From Eubacterium sp. UBA3782 (GTDB taxonomy: Bacteria > Bacillota > Clostridia > Lachnospirales > Lachnospiraceae), in the NCBI GenBank assembly GCA_002368795.1, contig DFFG01000032.1, positions 23,725-35,764 of the forward strand: a stretch of DNA of 12,040 nt, read 5' to 3'. Under the pieces are notes generated by a model. The model searched no databases. It was not told the DNA's origin and saw only the letters and a list, made by a program, of their open reading frames with translations. Position numbers and translations under genes: made by a program. Shown one piece after another: positions 1-6,309 of the stretch (position 1 is the stretch's first letter; the number at the start of each line of letters is the position of its first letter).

Positions 1-130
1 TCGGGGTGTCCCCCGCCTCTATAGGCGGCAAGAACGCCGAGGCGTTCTTGAACTCGTTCGGGGTGTCCCCCGCCTGAGTTGCAGCCTCCGGCAGGCGCTG
101 AACGTCCGGTGGACGTTCGTTTAGCACCGA
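1..130. repeat. Cluster of short palindromes with an 18-nt direct repeat
   Basis: An 18-nt sequence (TCGGGGTGTCCCCCGCCT) occurs at 1-18 and again at 58-75, a 57-nt spacing. Small perfect inverted repeats are packed around it: GGGG-TGT-CCCC at 3-13 and 60-70, CCGCCT-CTAT-AGGCGG at 13-28, CAAGAACGCC-GA-GGCGTTCTTG at 29-50, and AACGTCC-GGT-GGACGTT at 101-117. No gene is supported in 1-200. The block lies just downstream of the minus-strand patatin gene, so it would be in its 3' untranslated region. None of these hairpins is followed by a T-run in either direction, so they are not ordinary terminators. The array probably continues to the left of the window. Confidence 0.7.
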
Positions 131-200
131 CCGGAGCGACAGCGGAGCGCTTCCCGAAAGAATATTTATGCACGATTCTTGTGTTTGTACGGCAGCTTTT

Positions 201-1043
201 TTATTTTTGCAGGAAATCCCGCACTTCGGATAAACGGTCTTTTGCGGCGGCCCGGCCGATCTGGTATACCCTCTCCAGCTCGTTCGGGTCTTTTTCTATC
301 CGGCCGATCCCGAGGGATTCCGGCGGACGGATCATGAGCATCTCGCCTGTGCGCTCGCGCTCGTCGAGCTGTTCCATCTGCAGGTTGTACCGGTCATGGC
401 GCACGGCCATTGCCCGGGCGATCGCCGGATATTTGCAAAGCAGCAGCTGCATTGCCGGGGAGGCAGGCTTTTTCCGGTAGCCGGCCGGCTGGGTCAGGAT
501 GCAGACGTTCCGGTCATATCCCTGTTTTTCCATGAACCGGAAGGGGACCGGGTCAGAGATCCCGCCGTCCAGAAGCAAATATTTTCCGATCTTTACCGGC
601 CGGGATACGATGGGCATGGAGGAGGAAGCACGCATCCATTCGATGTCCTCTGCCCCGCCGTCGCTGCATCGGTGATATACGATCCTTCCGGTTTCCACGT
701 CGGTCGCGCCGACATAGAATTCCATGGGATTCTCCCGGAATGCTTCCTGGTCAAAGGGATCCAGCTTTTCCGGCAGCTCATGATAGCAGAATTCAACGCC
801 GAACAGGTCGCCGGTCGTCAGCAGAGACCGGAGGCTGCAGTATCTGGGATCCTGGCAGTATTTCTTGTTGTAGCGGATTGGCCGTCCGATCTGCCAAGAC
901 TTGATGTTGCAGCCAAATACGGCGCCGGCCGAGATGCCGGCAGCACCGGCAAATGTGATGCCTTCTTCCATAAAGACGTCGATCACGCCGTTGGTAAACA
1001 TGCCCCGGAAGGCGCCGCCCTCCATGATCAGTCCAGTTTTCAT
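201..1043 (-). CDS. Patatin-like phospholipase family protein (RssA/YjjU type)
   Basis: A 280-residue, single-domain patatin-like lipid acyl hydrolase, expected to cleave acyl esters of phospholipids or lysophospholipids. The complete serine/aspartate dyad is visible. The Gly-rich oxyanion loop EGGAFRG is at residues 8-14, the nucleophile motif GISAG at 36-40 (Ser38), and the DGG motif at 159-161 (Asp159). There is no signal peptide or obvious membrane segment, so it is probably cytoplasmic or peripherally membrane-associated. The start is fixed by a GGAGGA ribosome site 8 nt upstream (complement of 1052-1057). It lies 172 nt downstream of the regulator at 1216-2679 on the same strand, but has its own candidate -10 box, so it may be transcribed alone. 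The true substrate cannot be read from the sequence. The family assignment is firm. Confidence 0.92.
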   Translation of the reverse strand: MKTGLIMEGGAFRGMFTNGVIDVFMEEGITFAGAAGISAGAVFGCNIKSWQIGRPIRYNKKYCQDPRYCSLRSLLTTGDLFGVEFCYHELPEKLDPFDQEAFRENPMEFYVGATDVETGRIVYHRCSDGGAEDIEWMRASSSMPIVSRPVKIGKYLLLDGGISDPVPFRFMEKQGYDRNVCILTQPAGYRKKPASPAMQLLLCKYPAIARAMAVRHDRYNLQMEQLDERERTGEMLMIRPPESLGIGRIEKDPNELERVYQIGRAAAKDRLSEVRDFLQK

Positions 1044-1092
1044 TTCTTATTTCCTCCGAGCCGCCTTATACGAACAGCGGCAGTCACCTGTC

Positions 1093-1098
1093 ATTATA
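1093..1098 (-). promoter_or_regulatory. Candidate -10 box for the patatin-like gene
   Basis: The minus strand reads TATAAT here, about 50 nt upstream of the patatin-like start codon. The position 17 nt further upstream reads TTTTCG, which is a poor -35. The box is a perfect match but the promoter as a whole is only suggestive. Confidence 0.4.
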
Positions 1099-1126
1099 CA
1101 CGCCTTTTGCATTTACGAAAACAAGG

Positions 1127-1190
1127 ATCTCTGCGCAGCAGCCGCAGATGGTGTATCTCTGCGCTGCAGCCGCAGCAGGTGTATCTCTGC
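1127..1190. repeat. 28-nt tandem repeat between two minus-strand genes
   Basis: Two 28-nt units lie head to tail at 1127-1154 and 1155-1182 and differ at only a few positions. The first 8 nt of a third copy (ATCTCTGC) follow at 1183-1190. The units are rich in GCAGC/GCTGC blocks that can fold on themselves. The array begins 26 nt after the regulator's stop codon (complement at 1216) and sits upstream of the patatin promoter candidate. No function is evident. Confidence 0.75.
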
Positions 1191-1215
1191 CCAAAACAGC
1201 TCCGCCTGGCTGCGC

Positions 1216-2679
1216 TTATGGCGCTCCAGGAGACGGACAGAGGGCAGCAGAGAGCTGAAGATAGAGGTTTTCCTGGTGATCGCGGAAGGTGATGCCAGTC
1301 AGCTCGGTGATCCTCCGGATCCGATATTTTAGGGTGTTCAGGTGGATGTGGAGCCGCTCGGCTGTCTCGGCCTGAGAAAATCCGGTGTCTGCGTAGGCGC
1401 AGAGGGAGGAAAACAGCTCCGTATTGTGTTCATCGTCATAGCTTTTAAGGGTGGAGAGCGCCGGATGCAGCAGATACTCGGTCATGGCGTCGCCGGAAAG
1501 TGTTTGCAGCAGATAGTCCATAGCCAGATCCTGGCAGCGGCGGATGCCTGGCTCCGGCGACTGCTCCAGGGCAAAGGCGGCCTGCCGGCAGGCTGCATGC
1601 AGCTGTCCCGGCCGCTGGATGGGCATGGACAGACCGATGGACACGTTTTCTGTCTGGATCCGCCGGCTGACCACGCGGAGCACCAGCTCCGTCTCTTTTT
1701 CCGGGGCGAGGACAGCCGTCATGTCCTGGTATTCAGCGACCAGCACGTGCAGCCCGGACTTGCGGAGATCATCGATCAGCATATGCCGGATCGTGTAATT
1801 TTGGATGCGCAGGCTGCGGATCAGAAACAGCTGCCGGCTTCCGGAAAAGCCCAGGTTGTCCTCGAAACGCTGCAGAACGGGAGGAAGCAGCTCCTCGCCG
1901 TTCAGAAGCCGGATAAAGATGCCCGATTCGGACTGGAGCAGCGATCCGGCAGAAGAAAACTCATCACAGTCGCCGAGGTACCCGGCTAGAAGAGGGACCA
2001 GCGTCATGGCAGTCCGGATCTCCTGTTCACCAATGGGGAAACAGAGGATAAAACCGAGATGCTCTTCTCCGCGGGAGACGTACATGCAGACACATTCCTC
2101 CTGCGGATGGCTCTTGGGATGGAGCAGCTGGGGGACATCGGACAGGTCGTGGGAGACCTGGCCGTCCCGGTCGAGAAAGGTGCTGCTGATCACATTGGTT
2201 CCCAGCTTCTTCTGCTCCCGGAGGTTTACCGCCAGCCGGGGGTCCGTGACCCGCTCTTCATTCAGGGACGTGATCCGGTTTCCGTCCAGGTCAAAGAGGA
2301 CCAGTGCGCAGGACAAGACCGGCGCGGCAACCCGGAGAATGTCCTGGGCAGATTCGTGCCTGGCAGAGAGAATGATCAGCTGCTGTTCGAGATCGTTATA
2401 AAAATCGAAGGCGGACAGCACATCGTTGAGCAGCTCCTCATAGTCGGCATCGGCACAGAGCAGATGGTTCTGGCCAGAGGCAAGGATCCAGCCGCCGGTC
2501 AGCTTTGGGTCCTGGAAGAACCGGTCGGCTGCTCCGAGGTAGACATAATTTAACGTGGAGCGGGAGATCTGCTCCGTCAGGAAGCGGATCCCGCTGATCG
2601 TCCGCCGGTCGTCTGTGATATGGACTTCCGGCTTATATTTTTCCAGATAGCCGGCAAGAAGAGACATGCTAAGGGTCAT
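1216..2679 (-). CDS. PucR/CdaR-type transcriptional regulator
   Basis: A 487-residue regulator ending in a PucR-type helix-turn-helix at about residues 434-457. The diagnostic stretch is HLNTLKYRIRRI, matching the family pattern H-x-NTL-x-YR-hydrophobic. The long N-terminal part (about 1-400) has no membrane segment and probably holds the ligand-sensing and GGDEF-like (CdaR) modules usual in this family, but I cannot assign a ligand. The reading frame is open up to 2796. I choose the ATG at 2679 because a GGAGGA site (complement of 2686-2691) lies 6 nt before it and the extra 39 residues look like translated intergenic DNA. The gene is divergent from the UroD-like gene at 2914-3942, the usual layout for a local regulator and its target. 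A perfect 19-bp palindrome in its own leader suggests autoregulation. Confidence 0.9.
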   Translation of the reverse strand: MTLSMSLLAGYLEKYKPEVHITDDRRTISGIRFLTEQISRSTLNYVYLGAADRFFQDPKLTGGWILASGQNHLLCADADYEELLNDVLSAFDFYNDLEQQLIILSARHESAQDILRVAAPVLSCALVLFDLDGNRITSLNEERVTDPRLAVNLREQKKLGTNVISSTFLDRDGQVSHDLSDVPQLLHPKSHPQEECVCMYVSRGEEHLGFILCFPIGEQEIRTAMTLVPLLAGYLGDCDEFSSAGSLLQSESGIFIRLLNGEELLPPVLQRFEDNLGFSGSRQLFLIRSLRIQNYTIRHMLIDDLRKSGLHVLVAEYQDMTAVLAPEKETELVLRVVSRRIQTENVSIGLSMPIQRPGQLHAACRQAAFALEQSPEPGIRRCQDLAMDYLLQTLSGDAMTEYLLHPALSTLKSYDDEHNTELFSSLCAYADTGFSQAETAERLHIHLNTLKYRIRRITELTGITFRDHQENLYLQLSAALCPSPGAP

Positions 2680-2685
2680 GATAGT

Positions 2686-2691
2686 TCCTCC
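2686..2691 (-). promoter_or_regulatory. Ribosome binding site fixing the regulator start
   Basis: The minus strand reads GGAGGA, 6 nt before the ATG at 2679. This supports that start over the upstream in-frame ATG at 2796, which would carry the coding region through the palindrome and most of the divergent promoter region. Confidence 0.8.
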
Positions 2692-2696
2692 AGATG

Positions 2697-2715
2697 TTTG
2701 TCTGAAACAGACAAA
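2697..2715. promoter_or_regulatory. Perfect 19-bp palindrome, candidate operator (site 1)
   Basis: TTTGTCTG-AAA-CAGACAAA is a perfect inverted repeat with 8-nt arms. It lies 5 nt upstream of the regulator's ribosome site, in its leader, and inside the divergent regulator/UroD-like intergenic region. A related 19-bp palindrome lies at 2841-2859. The likely reader is the PucR-type regulator encoded alongside, but this is inference. Confidence 0.6.
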
Positions 2716-2780
2716 TAGTATCAAAGAGTTCTGTGCCGGATTGTCCCGGCGAGACCTACAAAACCGGCAGAAAATAGGGC

Positions 2781-2786
2781 TATAAT
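2781..2786 (+). promoter_or_regulatory. Candidate -10 box for the UroD-like gene
   Basis: A perfect TATAAT lies 127 nt upstream of the UroD-like ATG. There is no recognisable -35 at 16-18 nt spacing (2758-2763 reads ACAAAA), so the promoter may need an activator. A start here would give a leader of about 120 nt containing palindrome site 2. Confidence 0.4.
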
Positions 2787-2840
2787 CAAAGCACAAGCAG
2801 AAACCCGCCGGGTCTGCAGTCCTGTCTGAATTATATAAGG

Positions 2841-2859
2841 ATTGTCAGATAAAGACAAT
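2841..2859. promoter_or_regulatory. 19-bp imperfect palindrome, candidate operator (site 2)
   Basis: ATTGTC-AGATAAA-GACAAT has perfect 6-nt arms. It matches site 1 (2697-2715) at 14 of 19 positions with identical arm spacing, including the core TTGTC and GACAA. A further half-site, TGTCTGAA, lies at 2823-2830. The site is downstream of the TATAAT at 2781 and upstream of the UroD-like start, a location suited to repression of that gene. Confidence 0.5.
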
Positions 2860-2913
2860 ACCGCCGGCAAAACATATCCACTGGAGAACAGGGAAAAGGA
2901 GAACGGAACGATT

Positions 2914-3942
2914 ATGGCACAGGAATTTGATTTTAAGGCGAATTATTTGAATTTTCTGCATCACAAACCCACGACACTGGTTCCCAATTCATTTGTAGGA
3001 AACAAGATCTATGGCTTCGGCGCGATCAACGGTCCCTCGATCGAAAAGGGACGGCAATTCGGGGATGGCGTCGATGGCTTTGGCATCCGCTGGGAGTATC
3101 CCTCCACCGGAGGCGGTGCTGCGGTGCCGGATGTAAACTATACGATCCTGGATGATATCAGCGAGTGGCGGGAAAAGGTAACGATCCCGGATCCGGCTGC
3201 CTATGACTGGAAAGCCGACTACGAGATGGAGTGCCGGATGCTCGGCGAGCCGGACAGAGAGAAGGACACCGTAGATTTCGGTTTTGGAAACGGTGTGTTC
3301 GAGCGTCTGGCGGCGCTGATGGGCTTCGAGAACGCGCTGATCGCCATGGCAGAGGATCCCGATGAGACCTACGCGCTGTTTGAGGCCATCACTGATTACA
3401 AGATCGCATCGCTGGACTATATCATTAAGTACTGGAATCCGGATACGATCACCTATTTCGACGATGTGGCAACCCAGCGGTCGCTGTTTATGTCGCCGAA
3501 GGCTTTCCGTGAGCTGATCAAGCCCCATCACAAGCGGTTTGCCCAGGAATGCCTGAAGCGGGGGATCATCCCGATCTACCACTGCTGCGGCCATGCCGAG
3601 GACATCGTAGAAGACATGATCGACTGCGGCTGGGCAGCGTGGACATCCGTGCAGATCAGCAACGATATCTGCAAGCTGATCGAGACCTACGGAGACAAGA
3701 TCGGCTTTATCGGCGGATATGATACAAACGGCCTTCCGGCCAGAGAGGATGCCCCGGCAGAGGTGGTGGCAGCAGAGGTACGGCGCTGCCTGGATACCTA
3801 CGGCAAATATCACAAAGGCTACTGTTTCTTCGGTTTCCGCAATGTAAACAGCCTTGACCCGGCAGCCATCGGAGCGGCTATTGGTGCGATCGTCCAGACG
3901 GCCGTTGAATACGGCTTCCAGCTGCTGAAGGAAGGAAAGTAA
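2914..3942 (+). CDS. UroD/MtaA-like (uroporphyrinogen decarboxylase family) protein, probable zinc methyltransferase type
   Basis: A 342-residue protein of the uroporphyrinogen decarboxylase fold. It looks like the MtaA/CmuA branch rather than true HemE. It carries H223-C-C225 followed by C304, which fits the His-x-Cys...Cys zinc site described for MtaA-type methylcobamide:thiol methyltransferases with a similar gap. The stretch FDDVATQ at 182-188 is also typical of this branch. Such enzymes move a methyl group between a corrinoid and a thiol. No corrinoid protein or substrate-specific methyltransferase is encoded nearby, so the partner is unknown. The ATG at 2914 is chosen over the upstream in-frame TTG at 2842, which lies within palindrome site 2. 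An AAGGAG at 2896-2901 precedes it at a rather long 12 nt. Transcription ends at the terminator 53 nt downstream. Family is certain; methyl transfer is inferred. Confidence 0.85.
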   Translation: MAQEFDFKANYLNFLHHKPTTLVPNSFVGNKIYGFGAINGPSIEKGRQFGDGVDGFGIRWEYPSTGGGAAVPDVNYTILDDISEWREKVTIPDPAAYDWKADYEMECRMLGEPDREKDTVDFGFGNGVFERLAALMGFENALIAMAEDPDETYALFEAITDYKIASLDYIIKYWNPDTITYFDDVATQRSLFMSPKAFRELIKPHHKRFAQECLKRGIIPIYHCCGHAEDIVEDMIDCGWAAWTSVQISNDICKLIETYGDKIGFIGGYDTNGLPAREDAPAEVVAAEVRRCLDTYGKYHKGYCFFGFRNVNSLDPAAIGAAIGAIVQTAVEYGFQLLKEGK

Positions 3943-3994
3943 AAGCAGATAGTCGGCTGCTTTCCAGGACGACAAGAGAGAAAAGATAATAGGA

Positions 3995-4042
3995 GCTGTC
4001 AGGCGATGCGCAAATGCATCCCCTGGCGGCTTCTTTTTTTTT
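3995..4042 (+). terminator. Factor-independent terminator after the UroD-like gene
   Basis: A long hairpin pairs 3995-4003 with 4022-4030 (nine pairs, two of them G-U). A single C/C mismatch follows, and 4005-4009 then pairs perfectly with 4016-4020 around a 6-nt loop. It is followed directly by TTCTTTTTTTTT. It separates the UroD-like unit from the aldolase promoter. Confidence 0.9.
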
Positions 4043-4135
4043 GCCCGGCTATAGGAACACCGGGAATTCCAGCCGGAAGGAGAGGTCCGCTCACTCAAAA
4101 AAACGCGAAAAATAAGGCTCTGCGACAGATACCGC

Positions 4136-4164
4136 TTGACAGTGGCCGGCGCCCGGATTATGAT
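4136..4164 (+). promoter_or_regulatory. Near-consensus sigma-70-type promoter of the catabolic cluster
   Basis: TTGACA at 4136-4141 and TATGAT at 4159-4164 are separated by exactly 17 nt. Transcription would start near 4171, immediately before the palindrome at 4175-4196 and about 50 nt before the aldolase start. Confidence 0.85.
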
Positions 4165-4174
4165 GAAGGCGTAT

Positions 4175-4196
4175 AAAACAGAAACGTTTCGGTTTT
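4175..4196. promoter_or_regulatory. 22-bp palindrome with central CG, candidate LacI-family operator
   Basis: The core GAAACGTTTC (4181-4190) is a perfect palindrome. The symmetry continues outward for a total of 10 of 11 paired positions, with A/G at 4180/4191 the only mismatch. An even palindrome centred on CG is the usual form of LacI-family operators, whose hinge helix opens the central CG step. It covers roughly +5 to +26 of the predicted transcript, where a bound repressor would block the polymerase. The LacI-family gene at 5117-6145, second in the same unit, is the obvious candidate reader. Confidence 0.7.
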
Positions 4197-4204
4197 GCTT
4201 TCCG

Positions 4205-4211
4205 AAGGAGG
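4205..4211 (+). promoter_or_regulatory. Ribosome binding site fixing the aldolase start
   Basis: AAGGAGG lies 8 nt before the ATG at 4220 and only 2 nt before the in-frame ATG at 4214, so 4220 is the likely start. Still earlier in-frame starts (TTG 4136, ATG 4160) fall within the promoter elements. Confidence 0.8.
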
Positions 4212-4219
4212 ATATGAAT

Positions 4220-5068
4220 ATGCCGATTGTAACATCAGAGCAGATGCTTCTGGACGCCCAGGCCGGCGGTTATGCCGTGGGCGCATTCAACGCAGAGAAT
4301 ATGGAGATGGTCAAGGCGATCATTCAGGCAGCGGAAGAGCTTTGCGCTCCGGTCATGATCCAGACCACCCCCTCTACCATACGATACGGAACGCTGGATA
4401 CCTATGCAGCGATCGTGGCAGCAGAGGCAGAGAATGCTTCTGTTCCGGTCTGCCTGCATCTGGACCATGGCAGCAGCTTTGAGCTGGCCATGCAGGCGAT
4501 CTATGCCGGCTATACTTCCGTCATGATCGACGGATCAAAACTTCCCTTTGAGGAGAATATTGCGGTCAGCAAGAAGGTTGCCGATGTGGCCGGCGCCCTC
4601 GGGATCCCCTGCGAGGCAGAGCTTGGCAAGGTAGGCGGCAAGGAGGACGACCTGGAGGCCGTCGCCGATACCAATACGGATCCGATGGAGGCAAAGGAAT
4701 TTGTGGAGAGGACCGGCGTGACCTCTTTGGCCGTAGCTATCGGCACGGCCCACGGCTTCTACGTAGGCACACCGGTACTGGACAAAGAGCGGCTCAGCGA
4801 GATCCGTCAGGTGGTGGATATCCCGCTGGTCCTTCACGGCGCATCTGGACTTTCCGATGATGACGTGCGGGATTGTGTAAAACGCGGCATCTGCAAGGTC
4901 AATTTTGCCACCGAGCTTCGCGCGGCTTACACAAAGGCTGTTCGCGAGCTTCTGGAGCAGGATGCATCCGTTTTTGATCCGAAGGCGCTCGGCAAAGCCG
5001 GGATCGCTGCGGTAAAGGCACAGGTCATGGACCGTATGAAGGTCTGCGGCTGTGTCGGAAAAGCCTGA
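4220..5068 (+). CDS. Class II ketose-bisphosphate aldolase (GatY/KbaY/Fba family)
   Basis: A 282-residue zinc-dependent aldolase, essentially the length of GatY/KbaY. It would split a ketohexose 1,6-bisphosphate (tagatose or fructose form) into dihydroxyacetone phosphate and glyceraldehyde 3-phosphate in the cytoplasm. Visible features are LDHG at 81-84 (catalytic Asp82, zinc ligand His83), zinc ligand His178 in the TAHG motif, and His206 in LHGASG (205-210). The phosphate-binding stretch NFATE is at 228-232. It is the first gene after the promoter at 4136-4164, with a 48-nt gap and no terminator before the LacI gene. The neighbouring GatD-like dehydrogenase and PfkB kinase favour tagatose 1,6-bisphosphate as substrate, but the sequence alone does not separate it from fructose-bisphosphate or inositol-pathway aldolases. 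Confidence 0.92.
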   Translation: MPIVTSEQMLLDAQAGGYAVGAFNAENMEMVKAIIQAAEELCAPVMIQTTPSTIRYGTLDTYAAIVAAEAENASVPVCLHLDHGSSFELAMQAIYAGYTSVMIDGSKLPFEENIAVSKKVADVAGALGIPCEAELGKVGGKEDDLEAVADTNTDPMEAKEFVERTGVTSLAVAIGTAHGFYVGTPVLDKERLSEIRQVVDIPLVLHGASGLSDDDVRDCVKRGICKVNFATELRAAYTKAVRELLEQDASVFDPKALGKAGIAAVKAQVMDRMKVCGCVGKA

Positions 5069-5116
5069 GCAAAAAACACGACGAAACAACAGGTTGAATG
5101 AAAAGGGGGTGAGGAA

Positions 5117-6145
5117 ATGGCAGCAACGATGAAGGATATTGCCGCACGTACGGGTCTTGGCCTTGCCACCATTTCCTCCTACTTTAACGGCGGAAATGTC
5201 CGGGAAAAGAACCGGGTCAAGATCGAGGCGGCCATCGAGGAGCTGCACTATGAGGTGAACGAGGTCGCAAGAGGCCTGAAGACCAACGAGACCAAGACGA
5301 TCGGCGTAGTGATCCCGGAGCTGAACAATACCTTTTGCGCGGAGATCATCACCGGGATGGAGGATATCCTCCGGATGCACGGGTACGCGACGATCGTCTG
5401 CGATTGCCGCACGGATCCGCAGCTGGAGAAGGAGGCAATGGACTTCCTTCTGAAAAAGCGGGTGGACGGACTTATCAATATGCCCTCGGATACTCAGGGA
5501 AAGAATCTCGCAGCGTTTTCCCGCAGCGGAAAGCCGGTCGTCCTGATCGACCGGAGGACCGGGGATATCCCTTGTGACTGCATTCTTGCGGATACCCGCC
5601 GTGCCTCAAAGGAGGCCGTTTTGCAGCTGATGCAGGCCGGTCATCGGCGGATCGGGATCGTCTGCGGACCACAGGGTGTTTTCACGGCAGAGGAGCGGCT
5701 GAAGGGCTATCTGGATGCGCACCGGGATTACGGCCTGCCGGTCGATGAGCGGCTGGTCGTGCGGGGCGATTATACCATCGAGGCCGGCGTCCAGGGGATC
5801 AAGCAGCTGGTACGGGAAGAGCCGCAGATGACGGCCGCGCTGGTAACCAACTATGAGCTGACCATGGGCTGTGTGATCGGGCTGAACGAGCTGGGGCTTC
5901 GGGTGCCGGAGGATCTTTCGGTCATCGGATTTGACAACCTGGCTTTTGCCAGGGCCTGCTCGCCGGCACTGACGATCATCGCACAGCCGACGGCAGAGAT
6001 CGCCAGGGAGGCGGCGGAAACGATCCTGATGCGGCTGACCAGCAAAAGCGATGAGCAGCCGGGACAGATCACCAGAACCTGCAGCTGTTCCCTTATTCCT
6101 GGCCGCTCGGTCAGTGCGCCATCGGGCGTCAAGCATGAACCTTAA
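5117..6145 (+). CDS. LacI-family transcriptional regulator
   Basis: A 342-residue regulator of standard LacI architecture. The N-terminal helix-turn-helix (about residues 5-25, starting MKDIAARTGL with recognition helix ATISSYFNG) is followed by a hinge helix (VNEVARGLKT, 47-56) with the usual minor-groove Leu54. The sugar-binding-protein-like effector domain starts at about residue 60 (KTIGVVIPEL) and runs to the end, including a typical VIGFDN motif. The ATG at 5117 is preferred over the internal ATG at 5129 because the G-rich ribosome site GGGGGTG at 5105-5111 is well placed for it. It follows the aldolase by 48 nt, so it is probably co-transcribed and autoregulated through the palindrome at 4175-4196. 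The effector is presumably a sugar or sugar phosphate of the pathway. Confidence 0.95.
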   Translation: MAATMKDIAARTGLGLATISSYFNGGNVREKNRVKIEAAIEELHYEVNEVARGLKTNETKTIGVVIPELNNTFCAEIITGMEDILRMHGYATIVCDCRTDPQLEKEAMDFLLKKRVDGLINMPSDTQGKNLAAFSRSGKPVVLIDRRTGDIPCDCILADTRRASKEAVLQLMQAGHRRIGIVCGPQGVFTAEERLKGYLDAHRDYGLPVDERLVVRGDYTIEAGVQGIKQLVREEPQMTAALVTNYELTMGCVIGLNELGLRVPEDLSVIGFDNLAFARACSPALTIIAQPTAEIAREAAETILMRLTSKSDEQPGQITRTCSCSLIPGRSVSAPSGVKHEP

Positions 6146-6309
6146 GCAGAATCGATGCCGGCTTTAGCGGCCGGAGAAAATATACATAACAGAATTTATG
6201 GCATGGATTCCAGAAACTCCATCCTTGGAAAAGGAGAAACAGGGGTCCTGTCAGAAGAGGGTAAATAATACGCCGCCTGCAGAGGCAGAATTCGGGGTGA
6301 AGCGACAAG

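Noticed and set aside
184..210. T-rich stretch after GTACGGCAGC, similar to the terminator tail near 11500
   Set aside because: No stem precedes it on the plus strand, and it overlaps the end of the minus-strand patatin gene, so it is not supported as a terminator.
2680..2796. Upstream extension of the PucR-type regulator to an ATG at 2796
   Set aside because: It would translate the palindrome and divergent promoter region; the ATG at 2679 has a well-placed GGAGGA site.
2793..2913. Riboswitch (for example cobalamin) in the UroD-like leader
   Set aside because: The leader is short and shows no conserved cobalamin-box-like element; its only clear structure is the operator-like palindrome.
4175..4196. 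CcpA (cre) catabolite site
   Set aside because: Only the central CG and nearby A/T positions match; the outer TG...CA of the cre consensus are absent. A local LacI-family operator fits better.
4136..4219. Upstream extension of the aldolase to TTG 4136 or ATG 4160
   Set aside because: These codons overlap the -35 and -10 boxes, so they would lie upstream of the transcription start.
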